64,000 bases of DNA from DATKHR01 sp035939575 (GCA_035939575.1 DASZFS010000507.1:4747-68746); one strand, 5' to 3'. Positions 35,649 to 45,079 are shown, counted from the stretch's first letter. The notes: generated by a model not told the origin, from the letters alone. Program-made: numbers and translations.

Positions 35649-36737
35649 ATGCGCAGACGATCCGTCATGTTCGCGTTGTCGCTGCTCGCGTTCACCTCCG
35701 TGCGCTCGGCGCCGCTCCAGACCCAGACCAAGGGCGGCGAGGATGAGACAGGGCCGTACGATGTCGTCGCCGGCTGGCCTCAGCCCTGGTCGAAGCCGGG
35801 GTACATCTGGGGCTCGCAGCCGGGCGTGTTCGCGGAATCCCCAAACCGGATCTTCCTCGCGGTCCGCGGCGAGCTCAAGCTGCCAGAAACCCTGCCGCGT
35901 GGGTTCAACGGAATCTGGGGCTCGACGGGCGAGCGGGCGACCGTGCCCAAGGCCGAGATGCGGAACTGCATCCTCATCGTGGACGGCGCCGGCAAGCTCG
36001 TCGAGGCGTGGAACCAGTGGGATGCGTTGTTCGCGGGCGTGGCCGGCCCGCACAAGATCAAGATCAGCCCGTACGACCCGGCCCGCCACGTCTGGGTCGT
36101 CAACGATGCACGCCAGCAGATCTACGAGTTCACCAACGACGGCAAAGAGCTGGTGATGACGCTCGGGGAGAAGGACGTCGCCGGCGAAGACGAGAGGCAT
36201 TTCGGCCAGCCCCAGGACCTGACGTGGCTGCCCGACGGCTCGATCCTCGTCGCCGACGGACTGCAGAACTCCCGCATCGTCAAGTTCGATCGAACGGGCA
36301 AGTTCGTCAAAGCGTGGGGCGTCCGCGGAAACGGTCCGGGCCAGTTCAGCCGCCTGCACGGAATCGAAGCGGATCGAAGCGGCCGTATCTACGTTGCCGA
36401 CCGCGGCAACAGTCGAGTCCAGGTGTTTGATGCAAATGGGAGCCATCTCGACACCTGGCCGAACATCCGGTTTCCCAATCACATCCTCGTGGCCGCCGAC
36501 CAGCAGTCCGTCTGGGTCTCCGACGGCACGAACGCCCGGATTCTGAAATACGACACGAGCGGGAAGCTGCTCTACTGGTGGGGCGTCTACGGCACCAACC
36601 CAGGCACGTTCTGGGAGATGCACCAGTTCTCCGTCGATTCGGACGGTAATCTGTATGCCGCCGACAGCTTCGGAGGACGCACGCAGAAGTTTCGCCTCAA
36701 GGCAGGCGCCGATCGCTCGAAGGCCGTCGGCGGGTAA
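35649..36737 (+). CDS. Exported NHL-repeat beta-propeller protein
   Basis: 362 residues from the ATG at 35649 with GAGGGA upstream; an ATG at 35619 is possible. The signal peptide is RRRSVMFALSLLAFTSVRSA. Six NHL-type blades follow, for example HFGQPQDLTWLPDGSILVADGLQNSRIVKFDRTG, FSRLHGIEADRSGRIYVADRGNSRVQVFDANG and HQFSVDSDGNLYAADSFGGRTQKFRLKAG. The overall pattern resembles peptidyl-alpha-hydroxyglycine amidating-lyase-like propellers, but I see no complete lyase metal site and would not assign that reaction. It is probably a secreted binding protein or lactonase-like enzyme. A long hairpin lies downstream, before the convergent TonB receptor. Confidence 0.82.
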   Translation: MRRRSVMFALSLLAFTSVRSAPLQTQTKGGEDETGPYDVVAGWPQPWSKPGYIWGSQPGVFAESPNRIFLAVRGELKLPETLPRGFNGIWGSTGERATVPKAEMRNCILIVDGAGKLVEAWNQWDALFAGVAGPHKIKISPYDPARHVWVVNDARQQIYEFTNDGKELVMTLGEKDVAGEDERHFGQPQDLTWLPDGSILVADGLQNSRIVKFDRTGKFVKAWGVRGNGPGQFSRLHGIEADRSGRIYVADRGNSRVQVFDANGSHLDTWPNIRFPNHILVAADQQSVWVSDGTNARILKYDTSGKLLYWWGVYGTNPGTFWEMHQFSVDSDGNLYAADSFGGRTQKFRLKAGADRSKAVGG

Positions 36738-36856
36738 GGACTATCGCCGAGGGTGCTTACGGGTTCGCCGAACGTCCTACGGCTTCGCCGACGATGCTAC
36801 GGCCGCACCGACGGTGCTAACAGCGTCACCGAGTGTGCCGCGGCAGAAGGGCGACT

Positions 36857-36931
36857 GGGGCTCATGGCTCGTGTCCGCGTGGCAGTTGCCTTCGCCTGGC
36901 AACTGCCACACGGGCATGAGCCGTGAGCCCC
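36857..36931. repeat. Long inverted repeat (34-bp arms, 7-bp loop)
   Basis: Arms 36857-36890 and 36898-36931 pair with four differences, three of them G-U compatible; the loop is TTCGCCT. The inner arm GGCAACTGCCAC also occurs in dispersed-repeat copy B. It lies between convergent genes and may act as a bidirectional terminator, but it is long and more like a mobile palindromic element. Confidence 0.8.
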
Positions 36932-36991
36932 GTCATCTATGTGCGAACGGCTTCAATCCGTGTGGCGCGTCTTGCCGCGCCAGGCGCCCGT

Positions 36992-39799
36992 CTACCGCGT
37001 CAATCGAACGCCGAACGAGAACGTGCGATTGTAGAACTCCCGCTGGATCGGATACGACGTGCTCCCCTGGTAGAAGCCGAACACCTCGTTGTTGAGATTC
37101 AGAACGGCGACGACGAGCTGCATCCGCCGCGCGATGGCGTAGCTTGCCTGGGCGTCCACCTGCGTGTGGGCGTAGAGATAGACATCGCCGTTCGGCCCTG
37201 TGATGCCGCCATCCGCGCCGTTCTGATAGTTGTAGAAGTAGATGTTCGCGTCGTTGTGCGTGACGCCGAGCCGCGCGGACAGCGCGTGATAGTCGTAGGT
37301 CGCGTCGGCGTTCCAGTTGTTCGGCGCCTGGCGAACCAGCGGCGGCGTGTCCGCTCGCCCGGGCACGGTCGCCTTCGATGTCGTGTAGCTGTAGTTCGCC
37401 CGGAAGCCCAGACCGCTCAGCGCTCCAGGCAGGAACGTCAGGTGCTGCTGCCACGTCATCTCCACCCCGCCGACCGAGGCGTTGGGTCCGTTGACCGGCT
37501 GTGACTGCGTGTAGCCCACGTACGAACCGCTGGTCACCGGCGTCTGGACGCTGAAGATCGGGTCGGTCAGCCACTTGTAGAAGACGCCCGCCTGCACGAC
37601 GCCGAGCGGCTCGAGGAACCGCTCGAACAGCAGGTCCACGTTGTTCGCGCGCGTCGGCTTCAAACTGGGATTGCCGACGCTCACCGTCTGGCGCCGATCG
37701 TTTTGAAGGAGGTACGGCGGCAGGTCGCCGAAGTTCGGCCGGGCGATGCCCATCCCGTAGACCGCCCGCACGTTGGTGTTCTCGTCGAGCGCAACCCGGT
37801 ACTGCACGCTCGGGAGCACGTTCGTGTAGTTGGAGGTGCCGGACACCGGCTGGGTCGAAACGTAATGTCCCGCCGCATTCAACGTCACGTGATACCCCGT
37901 GTACGACGACCGCGTCGTCTCGAGGCGCACGCCGGTCTGGAGGTGGCTCGAGCCGAAGTCCAGCGTGTTCATGGCATAGGCCGCGTAGATCCGCTCCGTC
38001 GTGTCGTAGTTGTTCGAATCGTCGCGCTGGTGTGTCGTGTCGACGTTCAGCGCGATCGCGGAGGGGTTGGTGGCGAGGAAGTTGACGAGCTTGTTGTAGT
38101 CGGTCAGCGGTCCGACGTTGTAGTTGCCGAAGTAGTAGTTGGGGTCGACCGGGCCGCCCAGGATCATCGCGTTCGTGAGCGTGGGTGTGCCCGTTCCATC
38201 GTAGTACTGGTCGGTGACCGCGCGGGTCTTGTGCGCATCGCGAAGCTTGGCGCCCGCCTCGAAGAGGCCGGAATTCCCGCTGGCAGTGTACGGGTGCCCG
38301 ACCGAGAAGGCGCCCTGAATGTTTCGCTGGGCCGTTGGATCGTCGGCCGGCGCCTGCCATGAGGCGAGCGAGTATGTGCTCGGGTCGTGGATGTTGACGC
38401 CGTTCAGGACGGGGAACTGCGGGTGAAACGGATCGCTCAGGTTGACGCCGAAGGCCACGTTGCTGGGGCCGTTGAAGTTGGCCGTCGGGAAGTTGCCGTG
38501 TTGCGCCGAGCGCGCGACCGACAAATCGTAATCGATCAAGGTCGATCCGCTGAGGTGCTTGGCTCCCGCGTCGATGCTGAAGATCTGCTGTTTGACCTGC
38601 CGGTCGTAGGTGCGATATGACATCGACCCGTTGTCCGCCGTGATCGTCGGCGTGATGAAATCGCCAACGCCCGGCGAGTAGAACCACGTGGTCCCGTAGT
38701 CGTTGAACTGCGAGAAGAGCCCGCGCACGAACGCCGACGAGCCGTTGCCCAGGCGATAGTCGAGCCCGCCGGCCGCCCCATAGCGCGTCCGGCGATAGAG
38801 ATACTCGCGAATGTCCATCGCGGTCTGGACGGGATACACCGTGCCCCCGAGGGTGACCGTTCCCGGCGACGGTTCGATGTCGTTGATGCCGCGTCCGTTC
38901 CAGTCATAGCTGCCGCCGGCGAGCACGCCGAGGCGCTTGTCGGGGCCGAAGCGGCCAGCCGCCGTGCCGGCGAACTGATCGAGGCCTCGCCCGCCGACGA
39001 GATTCGTGTACCCGCCCGTCGCCGACACCGTCGAATAGGGCTGATCCTGCGCCGTCTTCGTGACCAGGTTCACCGACCCGCCGATAGCGTCGCCGTCCTG
39101 GTTCGCTGACAGCGTCTTGTTCACCTCGATCGACGCGACGAGATCCGACGGGATGACGTCGAGCTTGACGACGCGCACGCCGCCCTCGGGAGGAGGCACG
39201 TTGATGCCGTTGATGGTGACGTTGCTGAACCGCGGATCGGTCCCGCGGATCTGGACGTACTTGCCCTCGCCTTCGTCCCGCTCGAGCGAGACGCTCGGCA
39301 GCCGGCCGACGGCATCGGCGATGTTCGTGTTCGGCAGGCTCGTGATGACCTCCGCAGACACCACCTGCACGATGTTGTCAGCCGTTCGAGTACGGTTGAG
39401 CGCCTGCGCTTCGCCCCGGGGGCGCGCCGCGCTGACGGTTACTTCTTCCTTCACCCCGCCGAGTTGCAGGACGGCGTCGACGTGCATCGCTTGTCCAGCG
39501 GCGACGGTCAGCTTCCCGGTGTAAGGGAGCAAGCCGACATACGACACCGTAATGGAATAGTCGCCTGCCGGCACGTTCTGAATCGTGAAGCGTCCCTGCT
39601 GATCGGACACGCCCGTCGGACCCTTTGGCTCCAGCTCGATCCGTGCGCCGGGCAGCACATAGTGACCTGCATCGGTCACCGTACCGGTGATCGACCCATT
39701 TCGCTCTTGACCCCACACTCGTTGGGGCGCCAACACCCCGACAACGACCAGCACCAGACACAACGCCCACGTTCGGCCCAAACGATCGCTCAGCGGCAT
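36992..39799 (-). CDS. TonB-dependent outer membrane receptor (TonB-Xanth-Caul type)
   Basis: 935 residues with GGAGG before the ATG. The signal peptide spans about 1-30 (WALCLVLVVVGVLAPQRVWG). A carboxypeptidase-regulatory-like domain follows (NGSITGTVTDAGHYVLPGARIELEPKG, about 34-115). The plug domain has NIADAVGRLPSVSLERDEGEGKYVQIRGTDPRFSNVTINGINVPPP, the typical TonB-Xanth-Caul plug, and SANQDGDAIGGSVNLVTK. The rest is a 22-strand barrel ending in YNRTFSFGVRLTR, with a terminal aromatic-x-aromatic pattern. It imports a large substrate, in this subfamily often a carbohydrate or peptide. No SusD partner or sensor is adjacent, so the ligand is unknown. Confidence 0.95.
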   Translation of the reverse strand: MPLSDRLGRTWALCLVLVVVGVLAPQRVWGQERNGSITGTVTDAGHYVLPGARIELEPKGPTGVSDQQGRFTIQNVPAGDYSITVSYVGLLPYTGKLTVAAGQAMHVDAVLQLGGVKEEVTVSAARPRGEAQALNRTRTADNIVQVVSAEVITSLPNTNIADAVGRLPSVSLERDEGEGKYVQIRGTDPRFSNVTINGINVPPPEGGVRVVKLDVIPSDLVASIEVNKTLSANQDGDAIGGSVNLVTKTAQDQPYSTVSATGGYTNLVGGRGLDQFAGTAAGRFGPDKRLGVLAGGSYDWNGRGINDIEPSPGTVTLGGTVYPVQTAMDIREYLYRRTRYGAAGGLDYRLGNGSSAFVRGLFSQFNDYGTTWFYSPGVGDFITPTITADNGSMSYRTYDRQVKQQIFSIDAGAKHLSGSTLIDYDLSVARSAQHGNFPTANFNGPSNVAFGVNLSDPFHPQFPVLNGVNIHDPSTYSLASWQAPADDPTAQRNIQGAFSVGHPYTASGNSGLFEAGAKLRDAHKTRAVTDQYYDGTGTPTLTNAMILGGPVDPNYYFGNYNVGPLTDYNKLVNFLATNPSAIALNVDTTHQRDDSNNYDTTERIYAAYAMNTLDFGSSHLQTGVRLETTRSSYTGYHVTLNAAGHYVSTQPVSGTSNYTNVLPSVQYRVALDENTNVRAVYGMGIARPNFGDLPPYLLQNDRRQTVSVGNPSLKPTRANNVDLLFERFLEPLGVVQAGVFYKWLTDPIFSVQTPVTSGSYVGYTQSQPVNGPNASVGGVEMTWQQHLTFLPGALSGLGFRANYSYTTSKATVPGRADTPPLVRQAPNNWNADATYDYHALSARLGVTHNDANIYFYNYQNGADGGITGPNGDVYLYAHTQVDAQASYAIARRMQLVVAVLNLNNEVFGFYQGSTSYPIQREFYNRTFSFGVRLTR

Positions 39800-39934
39800 T
39801 CAGTCCTCCGGAAAACAGTGAGCGTATGGGCGGCGAGTGTCGTCTTTGACACGGCCGTACGACATTCGCGCAACGAAAACATGAAGAGATCGTTGTCAAG
39901 GCGAGTCAGCGAGCCATCAGCTCAGCTGGCCAGC

Positions 39935-40624
39935 TCAGCGGGCGGGGTCAGTCAGCTTCCAGAAGCGGCGTGCGGTTCCCGACGCGATCTCGCACAGATA
40001 GAGCTCGTCATTCGCTTGATTGAACGCGGCGGCTTTCTCGGGTGACAGACCAAACAGCGCGCGGACAATCATCTGATTGGTGCCGCCGTGGCCGACAACG
40101 AGAATCGCGCCCGATCGATGGCGTCGCAGCAGGCTTTCGAGCGTCGCGTGAATGCGCGCGAAGAACTGCGACAGCGATTCGCCTCCGTCGAGCGTGTCGT
40201 CGGGATCCTGCCGCCGCCGCTCGTATTCCGCGCTGCTGACCTGGCCCTCGAAGACGCCGAGTCGTCGTTCGTTCAGCCCCGCGAGCGTGACAATCGGCGC
40301 CGCGCCGTGGACGATCGCGGCGGTGTCGCGGCTTCGTCTCAGCTCGCTCGAGTACACCGCATCGAGCTGCACGCCGCTCAGCCGGTCCGCAAGCGCCGCC
40401 GCCTGCCGGCGGCCGGTGTCGTTCAGCGGGATATCCGCGCTGCCCTGAAGCCGGCGATCGCGGTTCCATTCGGTTTCGCCATGGCGCGCGAGATAGAGCC
40501 GCAGGATGTTGTTCGCTCCGGGGCCCCGGACGTCTGCTCCAGGGACCCCTGCTCCCCTGAAACTCTTCTGAGGCACGACCAGCATGGCAACACCGAGAAC
40601 CGCAGCAGGCCATCGCACGGACAC
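39935..40624 (-). CDS. Histidine phosphatase (phosphoglycerate-mutase-like) family protein
   Basis: 229 residues from the GTG at 40624; a second GTG at 40618 lies 7 nt after TACACT and may be the leaderless start. The N-terminal 20 residues look like a signal or anchor (RWPAAVLGVAMLVVPQ). Residues 22-37 (FRGAGVPGADVRGPGAN) derive from an inserted G-rich repeat. The catalytic core is LYLARHGETEWNRD (His48), with PLNDTGRRQA, YSSELRRSRDTA, a late Glu region (NERRLGVFEG) and the second His in VVGHGGTN. It should dephosphorylate a small phosphoester or phosphoprotein through a phosphohistidine. The N-terminal extension is unusual for this family. Confidence 0.87.
   Translation of the reverse strand: MSVRWPAAVLGVAMLVVPQKSFRGAGVPGADVRGPGANNILRLYLARHGETEWNRDRRLQGSADIPLNDTGRRQAAALADRLSGVQLDAVYSSELRRSRDTAAIVHGAAPIVTLAGLNERRLGVFEGQVSSAEYERRRQDPDDTLDGGESLSQFFARIHATLESLLRRHRSGAILVVGHGGTNQMIVRALFGLSPEKAAAFNQANDELYLCEIASGTARRFWKLTDPAR
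40515..40557. repeat. G-rich palindromic element, two adjacent copies
   Basis: GCTCCGGGGCCCCGGA at 40515-40530 and GCTCCAGGGACCCCTGCTCC starting at 40536 are reverse-orientation relatives of the 27-bp unit at 29756. They lie inside the N-terminal coding region of the phosphatase gene. Confidence 0.65.
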
Positions 40625-40658
40625 GAGTGTACGTCAACGTGTCGTTCGTCTTCTTTTG

Positions 40659-40681
40659 CTCCCAGGGACCCCTGCCCCCGG
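40659..40681. repeat. G-rich palindromic element, intergenic copy
   Basis: CTCCCAGGGACCCCTGCCCC is the start of the copy. Its reverse complement matches the unit at 29756 except for two positions. It lies in the 247-bp divergent region upstream of the phosphatase gene, which otherwise shows no gene. Confidence 0.7.
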
Positions 40682-40871
40682 AGATTTGAATGTTCTCCAT
40701 CGATCTGAATCGCCGCCCTTTCCAGAACCGTAATCGTCTTCGCCTGCGGAGCACGCCCAAGCTACGCGCGGCCCGCAGGTGTCTAACCCTTCAGCCAGGC
40801 CAGCCGCCGCCGCCGTGATCGCCGTGATCAAGGTCACCAAGATCACGATTCGGTAGTTTGAGGAGGATCAC

Positions 40872-42737
40872 ATGGACCGAGCACGTCTCGCGTCGGTCGT
40901 GGTCGTCGTGTCGAGACTGATGTTCGTGATGACGACCGTCCACGCCCAGACGGCCGCGCTTCCCGAAGGATGGGTGGTCCTGCCCGTCGACGAGTACCGC
41001 GCCCTCCGCGAGCGCGCCGTACCGCCGCCAATCCCCCCGGTGACCCCGCCAGTCGATGCCACGCTCACGCGCGTCGACTACGATCTACGGATCGACGCCG
41101 ACACCGTGACGGGTCGCGCGCTGCTGACCATCGACGTGCTGCGTGACGGCTGGACGCGCGTGCCGATTCCAGCGGGATTGATGGTGCGCGAGGCCAGCCT
41201 CGACGGCCACCGCGTGTCGCTGGTCGACGCGGCGCCGCCCTACGTGCTGCTCTCGCACCCCGGCCGCGCGGTGCTCGCGCTCGACGTCGTCATCCCGATG
41301 AGCGCGGCGGCCGGTGCTGAATCGATCGTGCTGCCGCCGTCTGCGTCGCCGATCGTGCGGGCGCGCCTGACGCTGCCGCGAAACGGCGTGGAGCTCGCGC
41401 TGAACGGCGGGTTCGTCGCGGAGCACTCGGAAACCGCCGACGAGAGCCACTGGACCGCGTTCGGACGCCCGAACCAGCCGCTGGCGTTGACGTGGAAGCG
41501 GAAAGTGGACGACCGGCGCGCCGAGCAGCCGCTCCGGGTCCGCGCGCGCATCACTGAGCTTGTCGGTCTCGGAGAGGACGCCTGTCAGGTATCGGCGGCG
41601 GTCCGCATCGAAGTGCTCCAGGGCCTCGCGCACGAGGTGTCCCTGCTCGTACCTGCAGGGCTGGTCGTCAATCAGGTGACCGGATCGACTGTCGCCGACT
41701 GGGAATCCGCGGGCGGCACGCTGCGGGTCATGCTGCTCGAGCCGACCGCGACCGACGCGTCCTTCGTCGTGCAGGCGGATGCGCGGACGCCGCGGGAGGG
41801 CTCGGTGCCGATACCGCTCGTGCGCATGCCGTCGGCGGAGCGGGAAACAGGTGGCGTCGCCGTCGAGGTCGCCGGCGCCGGGGAGGTCGGCGAGCAGCAG
41901 GTCCGCGGGCTGGAGCGTACCGACCCGTCCGAGCTCGGCGACATCGTCGCGAACCGCGAGTCGCCGTCGATGATCGCGTTTCGGCACAGGCCGATCGCCG
42001 GCAGCGATGCTCGAACGCTGGCCGTAGATGTCGTGCGGTATACGCCGCAGGCGGTGTTCATCGCGAACGTCGAGGAGGCACGTTATCGCGCGCTGGTATC
42101 GGAGGACGGACGGCTGCTCGTCGAAGCGCGATACGCCGTGCGAAACAACCAGCGCAGCTTCCTGAAGGCAGTCCTGCCGCAGGGAGCGACGCTCTGGAGC
42201 GCGGAAGTGGCCGGCCGGCCGATCCGTCCGGGGCTCGCCACAGACGGGTCAGTGCTGCTGCCGCTCGAGAAAGGGCGCGCCGGCGATGAAGCGCCGACGT
42301 TTGTACTGGAGCTGGTCTACTTGCAACGCGTCAGCGTGTGGACGGACAAGAGCCGGCCGCGCCTCGAACTCCCGGCCCTCGACCTCCCCGTCTCGCGCAC
42401 GGGCATCGAGCTGCATCATTCGCCTCGCTTTCGGGTGGAGCCGCAGCCCGGCGCGTTTCGCGTCGATAGCGACCCGGGTCCGTTCGCTGAAGCGCTCCGG
42501 CGTCCGCAAACGGCTCTGACCGTGGACATGCGGCGGCGCGACGATCGCACCGCCGGCGGATTGCAGGCCCTCGTCGACCGCTTCAAGAACGATTCGGGCG
42601 GCAGGACGGTCGCGGGAGTGCTGCCCCTGCACATCGAGTTCCCGGCATTCGGCCCTTCGGTGTTTCTCGCGTCCGAGCTGACAGCGGAAACCCGAGCGCC
42701 CGCCGTCGATCTCCTCGTCAGACGAATCAACAACTGA
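40872..42737 (+). CDS. Large exported beta-rich protein of unknown function (paralogue 1)
   Basis: 621 residues with GAGGAGG before the ATG. A signal peptide (LASVVVVVSRLMFVMTTVHAQ) is followed by WVVLPVDEYRALRERA and a Pro-rich linker. The remainder is an alternation of beta strands with few Cys and no catalytic motif. A shared block with the next gene reads YAVRNNQRSFLKAVLPQGATLWSAEVAGRPIRPG, then a strand pair FVLELVYLQRVSV, LPALDLPVSRTGIELHHSP and a C-terminal GVLPLHIEFPAFGPSVFLAS. I do not recognise a named family. It is probably a periplasmic or surface protein, arranged in tandem with its paralogue 44 bp downstream. Confidence 0.78.
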   Translation: MDRARLASVVVVVSRLMFVMTTVHAQTAALPEGWVVLPVDEYRALRERAVPPPIPPVTPPVDATLTRVDYDLRIDADTVTGRALLTIDVLRDGWTRVPIPAGLMVREASLDGHRVSLVDAAPPYVLLSHPGRAVLALDVVIPMSAAAGAESIVLPPSASPIVRARLTLPRNGVELALNGGFVAEHSETADESHWTAFGRPNQPLALTWKRKVDDRRAEQPLRVRARITELVGLGEDACQVSAAVRIEVLQGLAHEVSLLVPAGLVVNQVTGSTVADWESAGGTLRVMLLEPTATDASFVVQADARTPREGSVPIPLVRMPSAERETGGVAVEVAGAGEVGEQQVRGLERTDPSELGDIVANRESPSMIAFRHRPIAGSDARTLAVDVVRYTPQAVFIANVEEARYRALVSEDGRLLVEARYAVRNNQRSFLKAVLPQGATLWSAEVAGRPIRPGLATDGSVLLPLEKGRAGDEAPTFVLELVYLQRVSVWTDKSRPRLELPALDLPVSRTGIELHHSPRFRVEPQPGAFRVDSDPGPFAEALRRPQTALTVDMRRRDDRTAGGLQALVDRFKNDSGGRTVAGVLPLHIEFPAFGPSVFLASELTAETRAPAVDLLVRRINN

Positions 42738-42781
42738 TCGTCCATTTTCTGATACGTCCCCTTTCGGTGCGAGGTGTCACC

Positions 42782-45058
42782 ATGACGACGTTCAAAGCTT
42801 TACCTTTCGTCCTCCTCACGCTGGCGAGCGCGGCCGCCGCCCAGCCACCGGCGAGGCCCGGCGAGGCAGCGCGATCCGACCCGTCCCGCAGCGTCACGCT
42901 GTCGCTCAGCGAATACAACCGGCTGATGGATCTCGCCAGCCGGCCTCCGCAGACGGCGTCTGCCGCACCGGTCGGCGCCGTGCTCGCCAGCGCCGACCTC
43001 CGCGTGCGCGTGGACCGCGATACCGCGCACGGCGTCTTCAGCCTCACGGGCGACGTGCTGCGTGCGGGGATCACCCGCGTCAATCTCGTGTCGGGCGCCA
43101 CGCTCACCGAGGGCAACGCGGACGGCCGGCCGCTGCCGCTCGCCGCCGACGGCAACGCGCACACGGCGCTGCTGCCGGGACCCGCACCGTTCGCCGTGAC
43201 GCTGGAATGGGGAGCACCCCTGACGTTCGCGCCGGGACGGGCCTCCTTCGTGCTGCCCGTCCCGCCGGCAGGCACTGCGCGCGCCACCATCGACCTTCCA
43301 GGCGAGCAGGCGGATCTGCATCTGTCCGCCGGCGTCATCACCCGCCGGTCCGCGGCCGGCGGTCGAACGATCGTCGACGTGACGCTGCGCCCGGGAACGT
43401 CGGCCGAAGTCTGGTGGTCGATGCGCGACAGCGCGCCGGTGGCCGCCGCGCGGGAGGTGCGCATGCTGGCCGACGTGCTGACGCTCGTGACGATCGGCGA
43501 CTCGGACGTTCGCATGGCCGCGCTCGTCGATCTGACGGTCGTGCAAGGCGAGCCGAGGACGATCGAGGTCCGTTTGCCGGCCGGCTATGAGCTCGCGGGC
43601 ATCTCGGGCTCGGTCATCGAATCGAGCGAACCCAGAGACGGCGGCGTGTCGCTGACGGTCAGCGATCCCACCGTGCGTCGACACCAGTTCCTTGTGAGCC
43701 TCGAGCGGACGCTCGCCGGGGGATCGTTCACCATGGACACCGACTTCATCGCGCTGCCCGGCGTCCAGCGCGAGCGCGGTGAGATCGCGATCGAAGGTCT
43801 CGGGACGCTCGAGTTGAGCGCGGCCGAACGCACCGGCATGCATCGGATCGACGTCCGCGAGCTCAACTCCGCGCTGCAATCGCTCGCGCGGCTGCCGATT
43901 CTGTCGGCCTTCCGCTACCAGCGAAGCACGAGCACGCAAGTGGCGCTCGCGATGGACGTCCAGCGATTTGCCGATGCCGGCGTGCTGAGCGCCGTGGCCG
44001 ACCGTGCCGTCGCGACGACGTTAATCACAGCGGAAGGCCGGGCGCTCACCGAAGTCGCCCTGCACGTGCGCAATCGCGCGCAGGCATTCCTCAAGGTGAC
44101 GCTGCCGCCCGGGGGGACGATCGTGTCGGTCGAAGTCGCGGGCGAAGCGGCCAAACCGGTGGTTGGCGCCGACGGCACACGCGTGCCGCTGCTGCGGCCC
44201 GGGTTCCGCCCCACGGGTGTCTACCCGGTCTCGTACGTCTACCTGCACGCCGGCGCTCCGTTCGCTCGCAAGGGCGAGCTGCAGATGGCGCTGCCCAGGA
44301 TGGACATCCCTGTGGGACTGGTCGAGTGGGAGATGTTCGTGCCGGACCGCTACGCGGTCGAGGCCTTTGACGGGAACGTGATCAATCGCGCCGTGCTCGC
44401 CTCTGCGCAGCGGAAGGGCAACAAGCGCGCCGACCAGAACGGAATTGGTTCCGGATTCGGTTCCGGGATCGCTGGCGGCGCCTCCGGCGGCGTGACCGGC
44501 GGCATCGTTGGCGGCCTCCGCAGCCCTGGCGGCGGCGGCGTCTACATGTCGGTCATTCCCGGCGCCTTGCCCGGCCAGATTCATGGCCTCGTCAAAGACG
44601 CGGCCGGATCGCCCCTGCCCGGAACGACCATCGTGCTCGACGCGGGATCGTCACGCCAGGCCGCTGTCAGCGCAGGCGATGGAACGTTTCTCATCTCCGG
44701 CGTGCCATCAGGGACCGTCACTGCCACCGCTCGATTGAACGGCTTCGTGACACAAAGCACGTCGTTCACGTTCGATCAGCAGCCTCGCCAGATCGATGTC
44801 GTGATGCCTGTGTCCGCCGCCGACGAATCGGTCACGGTCACCGGGGCGGCTCCGGTGCCGGCGCCGCCCATGGCGACCATGCTGGCCGACGCACAAAAAG
44901 CCGAGCCGTCCCAGAACGTGATCAACCTCCAACGCCGGGCCGCCGGCGTGCTGCCCATCCGCGTCGACGTGCCGCGCGCGGGAACGTCGCATCAGTTCGT
45001 GAAGCCGTTGGTGGTCGATCAGGAGGCGACCGTCAGCCTTCGCTACAAGCGGCGGTGA
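42782..45058 (+). CDS. Large exported beta-rich protein with carboxypeptidase-regulatory insert (paralogue 2)
   Basis: 758 residues from the ATG at 42782; a GTG at 42767 is possible. A signal peptide (FKALPFVLLTLASAAAAQ) precedes LSLSEYNRLMDLA, which parallels the VDEYRALRERA of the upstream paralogue. The shared core continues through ALHVRNRAQAFLKVTLPPGGTIVSVEVAGEAAKPVVGADG and PRMDIPVGLVEWEMFVPDRY. Between this core and the shared C-terminus (GVLPIRVDVPRAGTSHQFVKPL) is an insert of about 190 residues. The insert has a Gly-rich stretch (GIGSGFGSGIAGGASGGVTG), then a carboxypeptidase-like regulatory domain (GQIHGLVKDAAGSPLPGTTIVLDAG to TVTGAAPVPAP), as in TonB receptors. Tandem duplication followed by domain insertion is inferred. 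Confidence 0.78.
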   Translation: MTTFKALPFVLLTLASAAAAQPPARPGEAARSDPSRSVTLSLSEYNRLMDLASRPPQTASAAPVGAVLASADLRVRVDRDTAHGVFSLTGDVLRAGITRVNLVSGATLTEGNADGRPLPLAADGNAHTALLPGPAPFAVTLEWGAPLTFAPGRASFVLPVPPAGTARATIDLPGEQADLHLSAGVITRRSAAGGRTIVDVTLRPGTSAEVWWSMRDSAPVAAAREVRMLADVLTLVTIGDSDVRMAALVDLTVVQGEPRTIEVRLPAGYELAGISGSVIESSEPRDGGVSLTVSDPTVRRHQFLVSLERTLAGGSFTMDTDFIALPGVQRERGEIAIEGLGTLELSAAERTGMHRIDVRELNSALQSLARLPILSAFRYQRSTSTQVALAMDVQRFADAGVLSAVADRAVATTLITAEGRALTEVALHVRNRAQAFLKVTLPPGGTIVSVEVAGEAAKPVVGADGTRVPLLRPGFRPTGVYPVSYVYLHAGAPFARKGELQMALPRMDIPVGLVEWEMFVPDRYAVEAFDGNVINRAVLASAQRKGNKRADQNGIGSGFGSGIAGGASGGVTGGIVGGLRSPGGGGVYMSVIPGALPGQIHGLVKDAAGSPLPGTTIVLDAGSSRQAAVSAGDGTFLISGVPSGTVTATARLNGFVTQSTSFTFDQQPRQIDVVMPVSAADESVTVTGAAPVPAPPMATMLADAQKAEPSQNVINLQRRAAGVLPIRVDVPRAGTSHQFVKPLVVDQEATVSLRYKRR

Positions 45059-45079
45059 GTAGAAGATCCCTGTCAGCCT

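Noticed and set aside
36738..36856. Direct repeats of the form CGCCGA.GGTGCTACGG between the NHL gene and the hairpin
   Set aside because: Imperfect 20-bp-scale repetition is visible, but it could not be delimited well enough to list as a separate element.
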